Assembly (NCBI GenBank): GCA_000149265.1
Contig: CH003417.1
Span: forward strand, 536,824-600,823
DNA length: 64,000 nt
Direction of reading: 5' to 3'
Origin: Ciona savignyi
Lineage: Eukaryota; Chordata; Ascidiacea; Phlebobranchia; Cionidae
Shown here: piece after piece, positions 27,701 to 37,733 of the stretch
Numbering within the stretch: the first letter of the stretch is position 1
Layout: every line of letters begins with the position of its first letter
Notes under the pieces: model-generated
What the model was told of the DNA's origin: nothing
What the model saw: the letters and a program-made list of their open reading frames with translations, nothing else
Databases searched by the model: none
Made by a program: the position numbers and the translations under genes

Positions 27701-30700
27701 GTTTTTAATGATCGCGTCCGTTCTCTATAATTTGCGTGCATTTTTGGGTAATTTAGGCGAGGTTTTTGCACCGTCTTAATGGGTTCTTTTAAAATCTAAA
27801 AATGTCGAAATTTGTGCAAATTGAAAGAACTAAAGTTCATGTGCGTATTTCACAAATTATGTATCGTTTTCTATGCAATATTCACCATTTGCTTCGGTAG
27901 CTCAATGGTCAGAGCGTGGTGGCGTTAATCACAAATCCTGGCTTCGATTCTTACTCGAGGCCAAATTTTTCTGTTTTTTTTTTACTTGGTCGGTGTGGGT
28001 GCGTTTTTTGGCTTTTATTTAGCGGTGCGACGCGAATGCGTGTTTTTTTACAAGTTTCGTTTCTTAAACTACAAGCTGTATACTAGGTAGTCGCGTTAAC
28101 CGCCTTTTTGTATTTATCCAGCCAATCACCGAGCCGACCAACGCGAGACGACGAAATCGAGCTCTCCACCGACACCTACCGGACGTGGACGCGGATGCAA
28201 AAGGAAGGGAGGCTGGAAATTCCACGATTTGTCGGACGAAAGTGACGGACTGGGACGGAGGAAACGGACTTACTGTAATAATCGACTGGAAAACGAAATC
28301 CTGCAGGTTGGTATGGTTTAAAAAAATAACAGGGATTTAGGGTAAAAGTACACACCAAAATTAATACAAGCGTTTGACGAAAAAAAAAGAAAAAAAAAAA
28401 AAACGGACAAAAACAATATGTGTCCCATTTTTTCAAATGGGACCCATAATTCGGGTGGATTTAAGGCTGGGATTAGAATAACCATAAAACCTCCATTTTA
28501 CCGCCATGGGGCTCTATTTTAACCCTGCCTTTATTAAAAGTGGAGTTCAAATAGAGGTGGCGCCTAAATAGAGGTTTTACGGAAGTTCTGTTACTAATGT
28601 TATTATAAAGACAGTTTGGTGCACGTCCATGGTAAAGTTGCTGGGGCTATACTATGGAGCTGTTACGGTACACGGGAATTATTATTCCGATTATGCTCGC
28701 AGTCGAGTTACTGGCTACTAATACGTAAAACGAGCTTATATCCATCGCTTCGTGTTCACAGTCGAATTTCCCGTGCTAGAGACGAATAGTTTGTTATACT
28801 GGTAAAGTGTGGTGATCTGCGGGTATAAGGTGATGATCGGTGTTTTAATAGCTTGACGAAGAATTGACCGCTGTAACCTGGCGCGCAACACTTCTTATCA
28901 ATCGAAGTCAAAATTGCGAAAAAAACATATCGAAATTTCTAAACATTTTGACGAAATACATTATTATCATCACGATGTTTTTTCTAAATTTCAACATGCA
29001 AAATATTTCAAAAAAATAGATCATCTTTAACGAAAGACAAACATATTTTCAGAACGAATATTTTTTCTAAATTTTAACATGCAAAATATTTCAAATAAAT
29101 AGATCATCTTTAACGAAAGACAAACATATTTTCACGCCGAAAGCGATATAAAAAATTCACAAATTCCGCACCAAGAAAAACATTACCGTATTCGGCGATT
29201 CGTTACAACCCGCTGACGATACTAAGAAAAATATTTCGTAATTCGCATCAATCCAATATACCGTATAAGACCGCATCTATTATGCAAATTTGGACTTTGT
29301 ACCGAAGAAAATGTAATCCGATTCCGGAAATCTATTTTAAATATAGACGTATTAGACCGTAATTTGATTTAAATATTAATTATTTTCAAAGCTACCAGTT
29401 CTATTTTTGACGTATTAATGTCACTAATCCAACGATTTAATGTGCGATGCTCTGAAATCCATTTATTAAAAGTGTTTTCAAAACCCGGAACCTGCGGTTC
29501 TAAACTGTCGTATCGTTTAACGTGTAATGTGTTTCCAATAGTCTTTATAAACTCTGGCATTTTAACAGGATGCGATTTACTTTTATGGTACAAACTACGA
29601 TACGATTTAATGGGATCGAATAGGATGCGATTTTATCTGAGAGCGTGGGATAATAGCGAACTTAAAACACGGTTGTGAGAAACCGTGCAATTATATGATT
29701 TGAGTTAAATAGGCCCCCGGATTAATAATTTGGGTAAAATAGGGCTCCGGTTTGATGATTTGCGAAAATAAGCTTCTGCTTGCTAATTTGCGTAAAATAA
29801 CCCTCTGGTTTGGTGATTTGCGTGAACTAACCCTCTGATTTTCCCTCCAGGTGTATCAGGACCGGATCACAATAAAGGACGTGGCGGGCGGTAAGAATGG
29901 GGAACGGCTTGTTGTTATAGAACCGAGCACGATACACGACCCGGATATAGTGAAGCACAACACAGCGTTACGACTTATCCTCGACAAAAAGAAAGGAATC
30001 TACAAATTACAGGTTTGTGCGAAAGTTGACGCATTTTGAAAACGGTTTGAGCAAAAACTTAGCGAATATCAGCAATGTTTCTATCATACACACTGCTCAC
30101 TGAAGAAGATTACAAAAACTAATGTGAAAAAAAATTTGTAATGTGAAAAAAAAAGTAATGTGAAAAAAAAATTTTTTTTTCAATTTTTGCACAAAAACTT
30201 TTCTAATAAATGTATAAAAACGTTTTTTCCAAAAGTCGTGTAAAAAAATTTTTTTGGGGAAACTTAAGCAACGTACTTATCGGTAACATTCATACCGCAC
30301 ACGACACACCAGTTACGTTAACACGGGAAAACACCATCAGCCCAAGGGGAAACACTACACGGGAAAACACCATCAGCCCAAGGGGAAACATAAGAATATA
30401 TTGTAATCTAATTGGGCGGAGATATTAAATGTACCACGGCCGACGTGAATGTACATGTTAAAAGGATTTATCTCAAATACTACAAGGAAAGCAAGCACTT
30501 TTAAACGCACATCAACCCATGTTATTAAATCTGGTAATAAGTTAATACTTTAAATTGCAACTGTAAACTACAACTACAGGTTTTTGTGTTTAAATTTTAT
30601 ATTGTTACCAAAGAACAAAGGTTTGGTGCAGGTGTGGTCCATGGTGACATATCAGGACCAGGACCTAAAAGCCCATTTCGGCAGCATATGCTACAATAAA

Positions 30701-33700
30701 AAGTGGCTAACGTCCCATATTAAATGTCTTCTATGTTAAAAGTATTTCACGTTTTTATATTGAGTGTTGTAAATGAGAACGAGTATTGTTCTATGAATAA
30801 TGATAAACTTTTGGGAGTTGAATATAAGATATGGAGTGTTGAATGGAATATTCAAGTATCACTTGGACTTATACTCCACACATTTAAGATTTTGCTCCAG
30901 AAGTTGACTATTGATCCCAATTTCCATTTTTAATTTTTTTAGTGAGTGTTGAAAATGAGAGTATTGTTCTATAAATAATATTCAACTTTTTGGAGTTGAA
31001 TAAGAGACGTAGTGTTGAATGTTGAATTTGGCTTAAGTTTTATTACTACAAATATTCAAGTATCACTTGGACTTATACTTTACACATTTTGCTCCAGAAG
31101 TTTGACTATTGATGTCAATTTCCATTTTTAATTCTTCTTCAGCTTCTTCCGTTCACTGTGGAGCAAGGATCACTCTCCAACAAATCCCAGATGATCCTCA
31201 TCGTTTCGAAGATGCTGGGGGACAACGGGGAGGTGGTGTGTCCCGGGATCGCGAAGATGCGGCACCAGAGACGGAGCAAGATGGCGGCAGAGGAGCGATC
31301 CGCATCCGAAAAGGCGATAGAGTCGACGCGGAAAAGTTGGGCCGCTCTTTCCAACGATCCGGAGGACTCTTACAAAGGAAGATGGAAGATGCTCTCGGAT
31401 CAGTCCGGATGCAGCTCCAACAAAGAGGACTCAGCGGTCACGCCTACCGACCGATTACTCATCAGTTTAAATATGGAGTTATCTCGAAATAAGAACAGCA
31501 ACCAAACCAACGATCAGCTCCAGAATGAATCCAGTTGCCTCCTTTGGCACAACCCTTCTATATCATGGAAAGGAAAGCGGTTACAATGGCCAGAAGAGTT
31601 TAAATGGTGTGTTTATTGTATGAGGAAGTCGAACGGTCACAATACTGGAAGACACAATCCAACAATCATCGAATAAGTGCTGTTGATGAAGGTTTTTTTT
31701 CTCATTTTTCCCGCTAGCTGTTTTGCTATTGATTCTAAAGCGTATTACCTAGTCTGCTACCTTGCCACACAAAATATACAACAAATGAAAATTTCCGGCC
31801 AGTTTGGTATTGTACAATGTGTAGAAAGCTTGCTAGGAAATTGGACGACATAATCCTTTCCTCAGTGGGTAGAAACTTCTATTCGTCTAATAATATTAGC
31901 GTCATTTTAACCACCCTCGGGATACCATATGCACCAAATCTAAACAACATGCAGTGCTCGATTTTTTAGCTGGACCAATACCAAAGGTAAATTTGGGCCA
32001 CACATACAATTTCATAAAGTTTCTGAGAAAAGTTGGACCACCAAGTTACCATGCAAATGCAGATGGTAAGGCTTAATACCCAAGATAAATATAAGCAACT
32101 TTAATTATTTAAGCAATTCGGGTCTTTTTTGCAAGCTATACATAAGGTCTTTGACCAGAAAAAGATAGGCAAATAGAAAACATTCTAGGATTACTATTTG
32201 CTGTCCAAATTATGATTTACTATATTTGTAGATGTATAACTTACTTTTAATCATTATACCTTTTACAGTTAATCATTTTACCCCTTGATGTAGGAGAACA
32301 CACAGACCCATATGCCTTTACAGAAAATGTCCCCATTTACATTCTCTCTGTTTAATGTTGCTTGTTTAGCTCATACCATTGTACCATCAAGGAAACTGCA
32401 CTGCTGCATAATGCAAACTATATACACAGGAAGTTCTATAAAAGTATGCTGCACTAAAGGTGTATATATATTTATATTTATGCAAGCAAAATCAATTTTG
32501 GTGATACATGGCTTAAGATTTTGGTAGCACATATAAGTATTTAAAGTTTCATTGCGCTTTTTTACTTAGAGGCTGAAGTTGCCCAGGTCAAAATATTACT
32601 GAAACGTAATCATGACTGTTATGAGATCTATTTAGAGGGGCATGATTGAAAGTATACACTAGGCCCTGACAGATACTGATAGCGGCCGAACCACACTGAT
32701 TGTAACTTAGCTGGGATGATATGTTTAACAGTCCTTGATAAATATCAACTTAAATTGTTATACTACAGCACCAGTACCAAAATATACTGCATATATGTGA
32801 AATTAAGTCAATAACAACGAAAAATAGAACTAATTAAATTATTGTTTCCCACAAATTTCCTGTTTCTATCACTGCAGAGAAGGAAAGGGCATGGGCAAAA
32901 AATAAAACAGCTGGCACAATTATTTTCCAAATATACATGCATTATACTGATTAGCCTCGTTAATGCAAAATCTAGCTATTAGTCACTAGAACGGGCTTAT
33001 TTATTCACAGTAGCCATGACACCGAATATCTAGGTAAAATCAATAAAAAAATTGACTGCCAAGCTAAATTTTCTGAAAATAATGGAGAATGGATTGGGTG
33101 TTCATGTGATAATCGAACCAATGTCGTGTTTCAACCGACTTAAATAATTACAAACAACTCGCCTGTAATTGTATTTTTACATCTTAACAATGTGTGAAAA
33201 GTAACCTTTAATGAATCTTCTAACAATTGAAATTTAATCTTTTAGGTTAATTGTTGATTGAATCAATGCCCCATTTTAAACCTAATATGCAAATTACCAA
33301 CTACCAGTACTTACCTGTGTGAAAATAAAATTGACTTGAAAATAAAATTGACCTAGGTTAATTTTCTATCTTGGTCAAACTAAAAAAACTGACTATCTAT
33401 ATCAAATAAAACAAAAATCTGAAAATAACGAAAACACAGAAAGAATTTGCAGGTAATAATCAAACCAACTGCACATTTTAAATGTAACTGCGGCGTGTAA
33501 CATGGGATTTAAACGACATGCCAATAACAACAACTCACCGGTATGGATCCGTTGTGTGTTTTCGTCTGTTGTTTTCTTCCTTTGTCAGTGGGACCCTTTT
33601 CCACAGCATGCTCCAATCCCAAGCCCCGCGAGCGAACCCATTCGAGTCACCCCCCGCCTGTGAGGTGAACGTGTAATCCTGTCCGTTGATTACATCGATC

Positions 33701-36700
33701 AGAGGAACTGTGGTCACTTTCCTGTGGAAAAGGAAAGAAATTGTCCGGCCGGTTCGTCTGGCGGTTAAGTGTGTCGCCTTTCAATCGAAAGGTTGCCGGT
33801 GCGTCGCTAGCTAGTCGATTGTGTTCTTGAGCAAGGCACTTAACGGACATTGCCATAACACAGCAGATTATTGGGTTCTACCAAATTGAATGAACGTGTC
33901 TATCATCTACAACACACCGAAATAGCTTCGGTAACCCGATGATGGATGAGAGGTGATCTGACGATTGCCTGTGTGTTAACCCCCTTGGTTTTCCCATTCA
34001 TGGGGATAAACATGAATATCCTATATTCCTATCCTATCCTTAATATGACGGAATCACTGCACAATCTGTTGAAATAATCTAAATCTTCTGGTTACTCTGG
34101 TTGAAGTGGTAAATTAAGTTTTTAAATTTGCATGTTACACAGGTTCTCTCTTGGATACAACAGTAACTTATTTAGCTAAATTTACTCACTGACTACCATT
34201 AGTTTAGTAACATTAATTACTTTGGTTACAAAAGTTGTACACTGGTTACCGTAGTTACAGTGGTAACTTACGTAACAAAAGTTATACTGCCAAATTTTTG
34301 TGTTTTGCAAGGTATAAGAACTTCCAAGAAAAAAAATTAAGTTAAAGATTATTGATAATTATAACACCAAACTACTGATAATAATACACCCAACTATTTA
34401 TAATAATACACCAAACTATTTACTTTATTTAATAGCCATCATAGCACAAATGGAGCACTTCATGATATTGCTGTGATTGAGTTGGTGGTAATAACACGAT
34501 TAAAACCATCATTTCTACTCTCCAAATAACCAGTATTGAGGGTGTACTTAGATGCAAATTATACCGACCTGTTCTTGACAATGGGCATAATGAGGGGGGG
34601 AAGCCAATTAGGAGCCACTTCGCAATGTGCGTCGAGGTACACCAGTATCCGACCCGTGCGGGGCTCGGATTTTTGAGCTCCGATGCATCGGGCCCGTATT
34701 AACCCTTCTCTACGCTCGTTACGGTAAAGCTTAACAAGCCCTTGGAATCGTTGGATGTACTTGGTCAACTTTAGACCCAAATGCTCTGAAGAAATAAACA
34801 AAACGGGCTAAATGGAGGTTTATACTATTTGCTCATTAGCTGCTTAGTAAATTCAGGCATACACTTTATACTAATATGCAGTTTACCAATTAGCTGCTTG
34901 GTAAATGCAGGCATACACTTTATACTAATATGCAGTTTACCAATTAGCTGCTTGGTAAATTTAGGCATACACTTTATATACTAATATGCAGTTTACCAAT
35001 TAGCTGCTTGGTAAATTTAGGCATACACTTTATACTAATATGCAGTTTATTAATTAGCTGCTTGGTAAATACAATCATACACTTTATACTAATATGCAGT
35101 TTGCTCATTAACTGACTAGTAAGGGCAGTCATACAATATGCATTTAGCTACAAATACACAATGTAAAAGAAGATTTGCACCAAGATATTTTGCATAATAT
35201 TAGCCATACAAATGTGCTCCTGTTTAGAAATGCTTTAATTGCAGTATTCCTTTATTTATTTTAAAAGTTTTAAATTAATAAACAAAATTAGAGCTCAATA
35301 GTATCAACTATCAAGTAATTTGTTTATGTTCCAAAATGCATCACAGCAACTAACTTTACAGTCATTAGTATAAACCAAAACAAATACTTTTACATAGTAT
35401 ACACACAGAAGAAGCTTATAATACAATGTGTGGTTACCATCTAACTATACAATTGTAATAACCAAATTTAAAACTTTGCTTACTTTGAGCCCTAAAGGTG
35501 GATATTTATACCAATCATTGGAGCTACTTTATCATATTACCGTTAGTGCCTCCGTCATTTAATACGTGGATAATATTAAAGTTGCACATATTACGTGCAA
35601 TCTCAATATGTAGCACATACATAGAAGTTTTAAAACAAAACATTTCTTTATTTCATTACCATGTGACATGATATATACAAATACAACAAATATATGAAAA
35701 AAGTTAACATACCAGTAGGTCAACTTGTTTTAAATATAAGCTAACAGAATGAGTTTAATTATTTTTGATAATTTTTATGGAAATGCTTTTTTCTCATTGT
35801 ATTTGGATAACCTAAACCCATGTTACAATGTCCTGGATTGCTGTGCAGTTATTTCATAGTACGATTTTATAAAGTGTTAGAAATTCGGCAGGGAAAAACT
35901 AAACAAACAGCAGCATCATATTACCAGTGCTGAAAACAAAGTGTTTATGGGGCAACGTTAACCAATTGTTAACGAAAATCCCCAAAAGCAGGTCTTAACT
36001 TGTCGAAATTTCACAAATGCAAATATATTAACTTTTAAGTAGCTAATATCAATCCATTTATTCTGAACGATTTATTTAAATCACAATTCTAGTGATAATT
36101 TTTTAATTTTTTTAATCTTTTTATTATTTTTCCCAGCATTTAACCGTTTAGTTGCCTGGGTCTTTTTCCAGGATCATACCTTAAGATTTTTTGTTTTTTC
36201 CATAATTTAAATAATTATTTTTTTCGAAAGTGTCCACATTTTATCCTGTAGCGCTGCTACCATTTTTTCAGGACTGCGTATCTCTTAAGCTATTTTAATT
36301 TCATACATTTTTAATGAATGTAAGTGTCTGTGTTCTACAATCTTTAAAGTCACCAAATTTTTATTATTTTCAAGCACTGCATATTACCTTTATTGCTGCG
36401 GTCATCAATCATGATTATCTCATGCAAGAGCTTCTTAGGGGTGAGGTTGATGACAGAGTGTACGGTCCTCATCAGTGTGGACCACCCTTCGTTGTGAAAC
36501 ACGATGATAACGCTGATGTCTGGCAAGTCGTCAGGATATTCCCAATGTCTGCATCTGTAGATGAAACACTTTCATTACATGGATTCCCCTTTTTCTGATA
36601 AAAATATATAAAAATAGATAATTTTATGAAAACAAATGATGTTTTTTTTATACTTTGTTCCAGGTGTAGAATAGCATATTCACTTAAAAAAACCATAACG

Positions 36701-37733
36701 GTTATTACTAAATACAATAAAGCATTTTTTGGTAAAAAATTGTTAATTGTTTTTATTAATTTTTTTCATTAAATATGCTAAGTTGTTAGCTAGTCGATTA
36801 TGTTCTTGCTCATAGCACTTAGCAGACATCGCCTGAACCTAGTGAAGAAATGGCTTATACTGAAAGAAAGTTGTAATCATGTACAACACACTGCAAAAGC
36901 TTCAGTAACCCAACTGTGGGCATGAGGAAATCTAATACCAGTGCATTAAAACTTCTTCGTTTTTTCTCAGTAAAAAAAAAATACCCAACACCCCCGCCCC
37001 ACAATTGGAAAACATCTTACTCATCATGACGAAGGTCTTTCGGCAGCCGGTCCAACGAAATCTTATCACTGTTGACCATATTGAATCCAAACTCCTTTAT
37101 CGACGCTTCAACGGCCTCCTTTTCGTCCGAAGTGGCATGTACCGCTGCCCCATACTCTCCAGGCCCCGATCTTTTTGCTAGCTGGGTTTCATAATTCCCG
37201 AGGGTCCTCCAGTTCAGCTTGGGGTATTCCGAATATTCCACGTGGGGTTTTTTCGGGGCTTTTACAACGGCGGGTTCGAACTTAATGTGATTGATTGAAT
37301 GCTTGCTTCCGTCTTTTAAGTTTACCTCCCCACCCCATCTACGGCGGGAAAATCCTCGTGGTCATTGTCGCTATTTTTTCCCTTGTTCACTGGTGCAAAA
37401 TCATCTCTTTCAAATGGAGCTCTGGTCTTTGTAGAAAAAAAGAATATTGAGTGTAAATAGTTTGGTTTCAATTACACAACTCTTCGGCTACCGTAAGACC
37501 GCAGACACTTTGCTTTTGAGCTATTCGGCCTGGTCATTGTAAGCTTTATATTTTCCTTTATATACTTTTAGATTAAATATTTAAATGTAAGAAAAATTAA
37601 AAAAAAATATCTAACCTTTATACATTTCAACTCTTACCTCTTTTTTAAACGTTTTTGGGAGATATGTAAATAAGAAAATGGAAATGACCAACGCAATTCC
37701 GAGTTTTACCACAAATCCAATTTTAATTCTCAT
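12720..37733 (-). CDS. galnt10: Polypeptide N-acetylgalactosaminyltransferase, GALNT10 type
   Basis: Golgi type II membrane enzyme (GT27) that moves GalNAc from UDP-GalNAc to Ser/Thr to start mucin-type O-glycans. Coding exons, minus strand: 37733-37638, 37426-37021, 36554-36388, 34785-34569, 33721-33539, 22251-22134, 21401-21279, 20726-20622, 18716-18603, 15048-14824, 12854-12720 (stop TAG). Exon 1 has a short N-terminus and a membrane anchor (residues about 5-24). The catalytic domain shows VFHNEGW (exon 3), the metal-binding LDAH (D275/H277, exon 4), IDVI (exon 5), MAGGLFA and LEIWGGEN (exon 6) and GHVYR (exon 7). Exons 10-11 form a ricin-type lectin domain ([14 protein letters not shown]). 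Length is about 629 residues, near vertebrate GALNT10; GDISAQ and CKSFKWFM favour that subfamily. Exon 2 needs one extra base to stay open (apparent frameshift near 37333-37343). The subfamily call is an inference from remembered sequences. Confidence 0.92.
13380..13560 (-). repeat. Degenerate SINE (family 1)
   Basis: Carries the reverse-strand body landmarks TATCACACGGGCATTCATCAG and AAGCTATTGTAGTGTGTTGT. Both ends are lost. Confidence 0.5.
13735..13808. repeat. hAT element end fragment
   Basis: Ends CCCCACTTTGGGAACTACTG; its complement, CAGTAGTTCCCAAAGTGGGG, is a typical hAT terminal sequence. The matching left end was not found, so this is a fragment. Confidence 0.4.
15080..15289. mobile_element. 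Palindromic MITE with 8-base duplication
   Basis: Begins GGGGAAAACTAAATGGAGGG and ends CTCCTTTTAGTATTGCCC, an imperfect inverted repeat. It is flanked by the perfect duplication AACCTGAC (15072-15079 and 15290-15297). The middle is made of GGGGTTAGAGTTAGG-like text. It lies about 30 bases upstream of the acceptor of GALNT exon 10. Other copies are at 16151, 25273, 38671, 49069, 55830 and 56877. Confidence 0.75.
15467..15680 (+). repeat. Degenerate SINE (family 1)
   Basis: Order of landmarks kept: tRNA-like head with CAACCGAAAGGTTGATAGAT, then a leader with GCAAAACACTTGG, ACAACACGCTGTAATTG and GGATAAACACGAGTATTC. Heavily diverged. Confidence 0.5.
16151..16335. mobile_element. MITE, same palindromic family
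   Basis: Starts GGGCAACGCTAAAGGGAGGG and is flanked by AAATTCAAG on both sides (16142-16150 and 16336-16344). The right inverted-repeat end is shortened or decayed. Confidence 0.65.
16437..16520 (+). repeat. tRNA-like SINE family 2
   Basis: Clear copy: CGGTCGTGTGGCTGAATGGT, TAGCGCGACCGATACATAGA, box B GGATTCGAAACTTGG and an A-rich tail. It shows the family as a tRNA-like unit under 100 bp with intact A and B boxes. Confidence 0.65.
17121..17192 (+). tRNA. tRNA-Pro (anticodon AGG)
   Basis: A 72-base cloverleaf. The seven-pair acceptor stem GGCCTGT/ACAGGCC has discriminator C. The D arm contains TTGGTCTAGGGGC. The anticodon stem CTCGC/GCGAG encloses TTAGGGT with anticodon AGG. The T arm CCCGG-GTTCAAATC-CCGG is perfect. 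Box A and box B are consensus, so it should be transcribed by polymerase III, and a T-rich run follows at 17194-17206. No intron. It lies in a GALNT intron on the opposite strand. Confidence 0.97.
17555..18280 (-). repeat. SINE (family 1) interrupted by a hAT element
   Basis: Reverse-strand SINE landmarks run from AAGCTATTGTAGTGTGTTGT (17560) through CAAGGACACAACGGACTAGC to CTGAAAGGCAATGCACTAAC. The SINE is broken there by the 485-bp element at 17726-18210 and resumes with CACTAACCCACCAAGC at 18211. Confidence 0.65.
17726..18210. mobile_element. Non-autonomous hAT element inside a SINE
   Basis: Terminal inverted repeat CAGCGGTTCCCAAACT at the left and its complement AGTTTGGGAACCGCTG at the right. 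Perfect 8-base duplication CACTAACC on both sides. The subterminal GGCGGCGCC / GGCGCCGCGGCGCC is also inverted. No transposase frame. Confidence 0.85.
20321..20612 (+). mobile_element. Full-length tRNA-derived SINE (family 1)
   Basis: The clearest copy in the window. The tRNA head CCGGCCGGTTAGTCTGGTAG is followed by box B GGTTCGAAACTGG, the body, and the tail GGGATAAACATAAATATCC with CCTATCCTATCC. The tail ends about ten bases from the donor of GALNT exon 8 (20622), so it lies in that intron with little effect on the splice site itself. Confidence 0.85.
20750..21003 (+). repeat. SINE (family 1), diverged
   Basis: Box-B-like GATTCGAAACTGGTCGCTAG, ACAACACACTGCAATAGCTC and AATAAACATGAATATCCTAT are recognisable. 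The part before the tail is deleted. Confidence 0.7.
21413..21480 (-). repeat. SINE 3' fragment (family 1)
   Basis: The reverse-strand tail GGATATTCATGTTTATCTCT is followed by AACCAAGGGGGTTAACACAC. Only the 3' end is present. It abuts the acceptor of GALNT exon 7 (21401). Confidence 0.6.
21543..21857 (-). mobile_element. SINE (family 1), near full length
   Basis: Reverse-strand copy with all landmarks: a GGATAGGATAGGATA tail repeat, TTTATGTTTATCCTCGTGG, CTAGCGACCAGTTTCGAACC (box B complement) and the head near 21840-21857. Confidence 0.75.
21940..22117 (+). repeat. SINE fragment (family 1), diverged
   Basis: GCAAAGCACTTAATGGACAT, AATATTGCAGAATCTCCAGT and GACAACTGTCCATGTGATAA align with the SINE body. 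It lies beside GALNT exon 6. Confidence 0.5.
24148..24368 (+). CDS. Possible terminal exon, function unknown
   Basis: An open stretch ending in TAG, preceded by a good acceptor (GTTTTCCCACGACAG). It would encode about 73 residues rich in Lys and Arg (start [15 protein letters not shown], end [10 protein letters not shown]), with composition more protein-like than nearby frames. I recognise no family. No upstream exon with matching phase was identified, and the DNA just after it matches a repeat also found downstream of EXOSC10. It could therefore be part of an old mobile element rather than a host exon. Confidence 0.3.
24369..24575. repeat. Repeat shared with 47195-47320
   Basis: Blocks AGTTTAGTTTTTCGCTTC, GGCAAAACGGCAAAA and GTTAAAACACGTCAGTGAAT occur in the same order in both places, with an extra 70 or so bases here. 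Family unknown. Confidence 0.5.
25273..25705. repeat. Two or three MITE copies in tandem
   Basis: The left half-sequence AAAACTAAAAGGAGGGAAAG occurs twice (25277 and 25374). The right half AGTTTTAGTGAGAAGTTTCC also occurs twice (25501 and 25641), each followed by GTTGCCAACGCCAACGT. This suggests repeated insertion or local duplication of the palindromic MITE. Confidence 0.6.
26646..26671 (+). other. Splice acceptor just before the nested gene's ATG
   Basis: A pyrimidine-rich AATCTTCTACAG ends at 26645, 26 bases before the start codon at 26672. It could accept a 5' UTR exon or a trans-spliced leader, as is common in ascidians. No upstream exon is needed for coding. Confidence 0.5.
26672..31676 (+). 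CDS. Unrecognised, probably nuclear protein nested in GALNT
   Basis: Four exons: 26672-27023, 28122-28306, 29851-30012 and 31143-31676 (stop TAA), 410 residues. Phases agree at all junctions. Intron 1 appears to use a GC donor (AAAAG|GCAAGT), which gives phase 1 and matches the next exon. Exons 1-2 have basic clusters (LKRQR, CKRKGG, RRKR) and Ser/Pro stretches, suggesting nuclear localisation. The likely folded core spans exons 2-4, from [18 protein letters not shown] through [19 protein letters not shown] to [14 protein letters not shown]. The rest is polar. I know no family with this core. The gene lies wholly inside GALNT intron 5 on the opposite strand. Exon 2 is also open in a second frame, but only the chosen one joins exon 3 in phase and reads as a continuous helix. 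Confidence 0.7.
27108..27225 (-). repeat. SINE 3' fragment (family 1)
   Basis: Reverse-strand GATATTCATGTTTATACCCG, then GGCGTTAGCACACGTAAAAT and CGCACCCACCGTTGGGT. It lies in intron 1 of the nested gene, close to its GC donor. Confidence 0.6.
27891..27963 (+). pseudogene. tRNA-like sequence, likely pseudogene
   Basis: The acceptor halves GCTTCGG and TCGAGGC pair with two wobbles, and the D arm (GCTC..GAGC) is good. An anticodon stem GTGGT/ATCAC can form, but the base before the anticodon is G instead of T, and the T stem (CTGGC/CTTAC) does not pair well. Box B, GGCTTCGATTC, is degenerate. Probably a tRNA pseudogene or SINE head. Confidence 0.4.
28977..29137. repeat. Direct tandem duplication, about 80 bp
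   Basis: Two adjacent copies share TTTTTTCTAAATTT, AACATGCAAAATATTTCAAA and TAGATCATCTTTAACGAAAG. They lie in intron 2 of the nested gene. Confidence 0.75.
29690..29848. repeat. Short tandem repeat ending at a splice acceptor
   Basis: About five units of roughly 30 bases (TGATTTGCGTAAAATAACCC TCTGGTT type) run up to the acceptor of the nested gene's exon 3. The last unit supplies the pyrimidine tract CTGATTTTCCCTCCAG. Confidence 0.65.
30318..30390. repeat. 36-base direct repeat, two copies
   Basis: ACACGGGAAAACACCATCAG, then CCCAAGGGGAAACA, is repeated immediately. Intron 3 of the nested gene. Confidence 0.8.
30755..31135. repeat. Roughly 190-bp tandem duplication before exon 4
   Basis: Both copies contain GAGTATTGTTCTAT, TTCAAGTATCACTTGGACTT, TTTTGCTCCAGAAGT and CAATTTCCATTTTTAATT. 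The second copy ends in the acceptor of exon 4; the first ends in TTTTTTTAG, a potential decoy acceptor. Confidence 0.75.
33744..34043 (+). mobile_element. Full-length SINE (family 1)
   Basis: Head GTCCGGCCGGTTCGTCTGGC, box region TTTCAATCGAAAGGTTGCCG, body, and tail GGGATAAACATGAATATCC with CCTAT repeats. It begins about 22 bases upstream of GALNT exon 5 (its acceptor side). Confidence 0.85.
34805..35130. repeat. Minisatellite, about 56-bp unit, six copies
   Basis: The unit contains TTAGCTGCTTGGTAAAT, GGCATACACTTTATACTAAT and ATGCAGTTTACCAA. It lies in GALNT intron 3, immediately upstream of the exon 4 acceptor (34785). Confidence 0.85.
36780..36935 (+). repeat. SINE fragment (family 1)
   Basis: TAGCTAGTCGATTATGTTCT, TGTACAACACACTGCAAAAG and ACCCAACTGTGGGC align to the SINE body; the tRNA head and the tail are lost. 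It lies in GALNT intron 2. Confidence 0.6.

Larger units (their letters stand above)
22252..33538. other. GALNT intron 5 with a nested gene
   Basis: This 11.3-kb intron separates exon 5 (33539) from exon 6 (22251). It holds the four-exon plus-strand gene 26672-31676, a possible exon at 24148-24368, MITE copies at 25273-25705, a SINE fragment at 27108-27225, a tRNA-like sequence at 27891-27963, several short tandem duplications and, from 31680 to 33500, AT-rich DNA in which I see nothing. Confidence 0.75.

Noticed and set aside
27891..27963. Call as a functional tRNA
   Set aside because: The T stem does not pair, the base before the anticodon is not T, and box B is degenerate; kept only as a tRNA-like pseudogene.
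28176..28436. Minus-strand frame over exon 2 of the nested gene
   Set aside because: It owes its length to a poly-T/poly-A tract and is antisense to an exon that fits the phase of its neighbours.
37322..37345. A tiny intron in GALNT exon 2 to explain the frame break
   Set aside because: It would be far shorter than workable introns, and the only nearby donor-like GTAAAC overlaps conserved coding text; one missing base is simpler.
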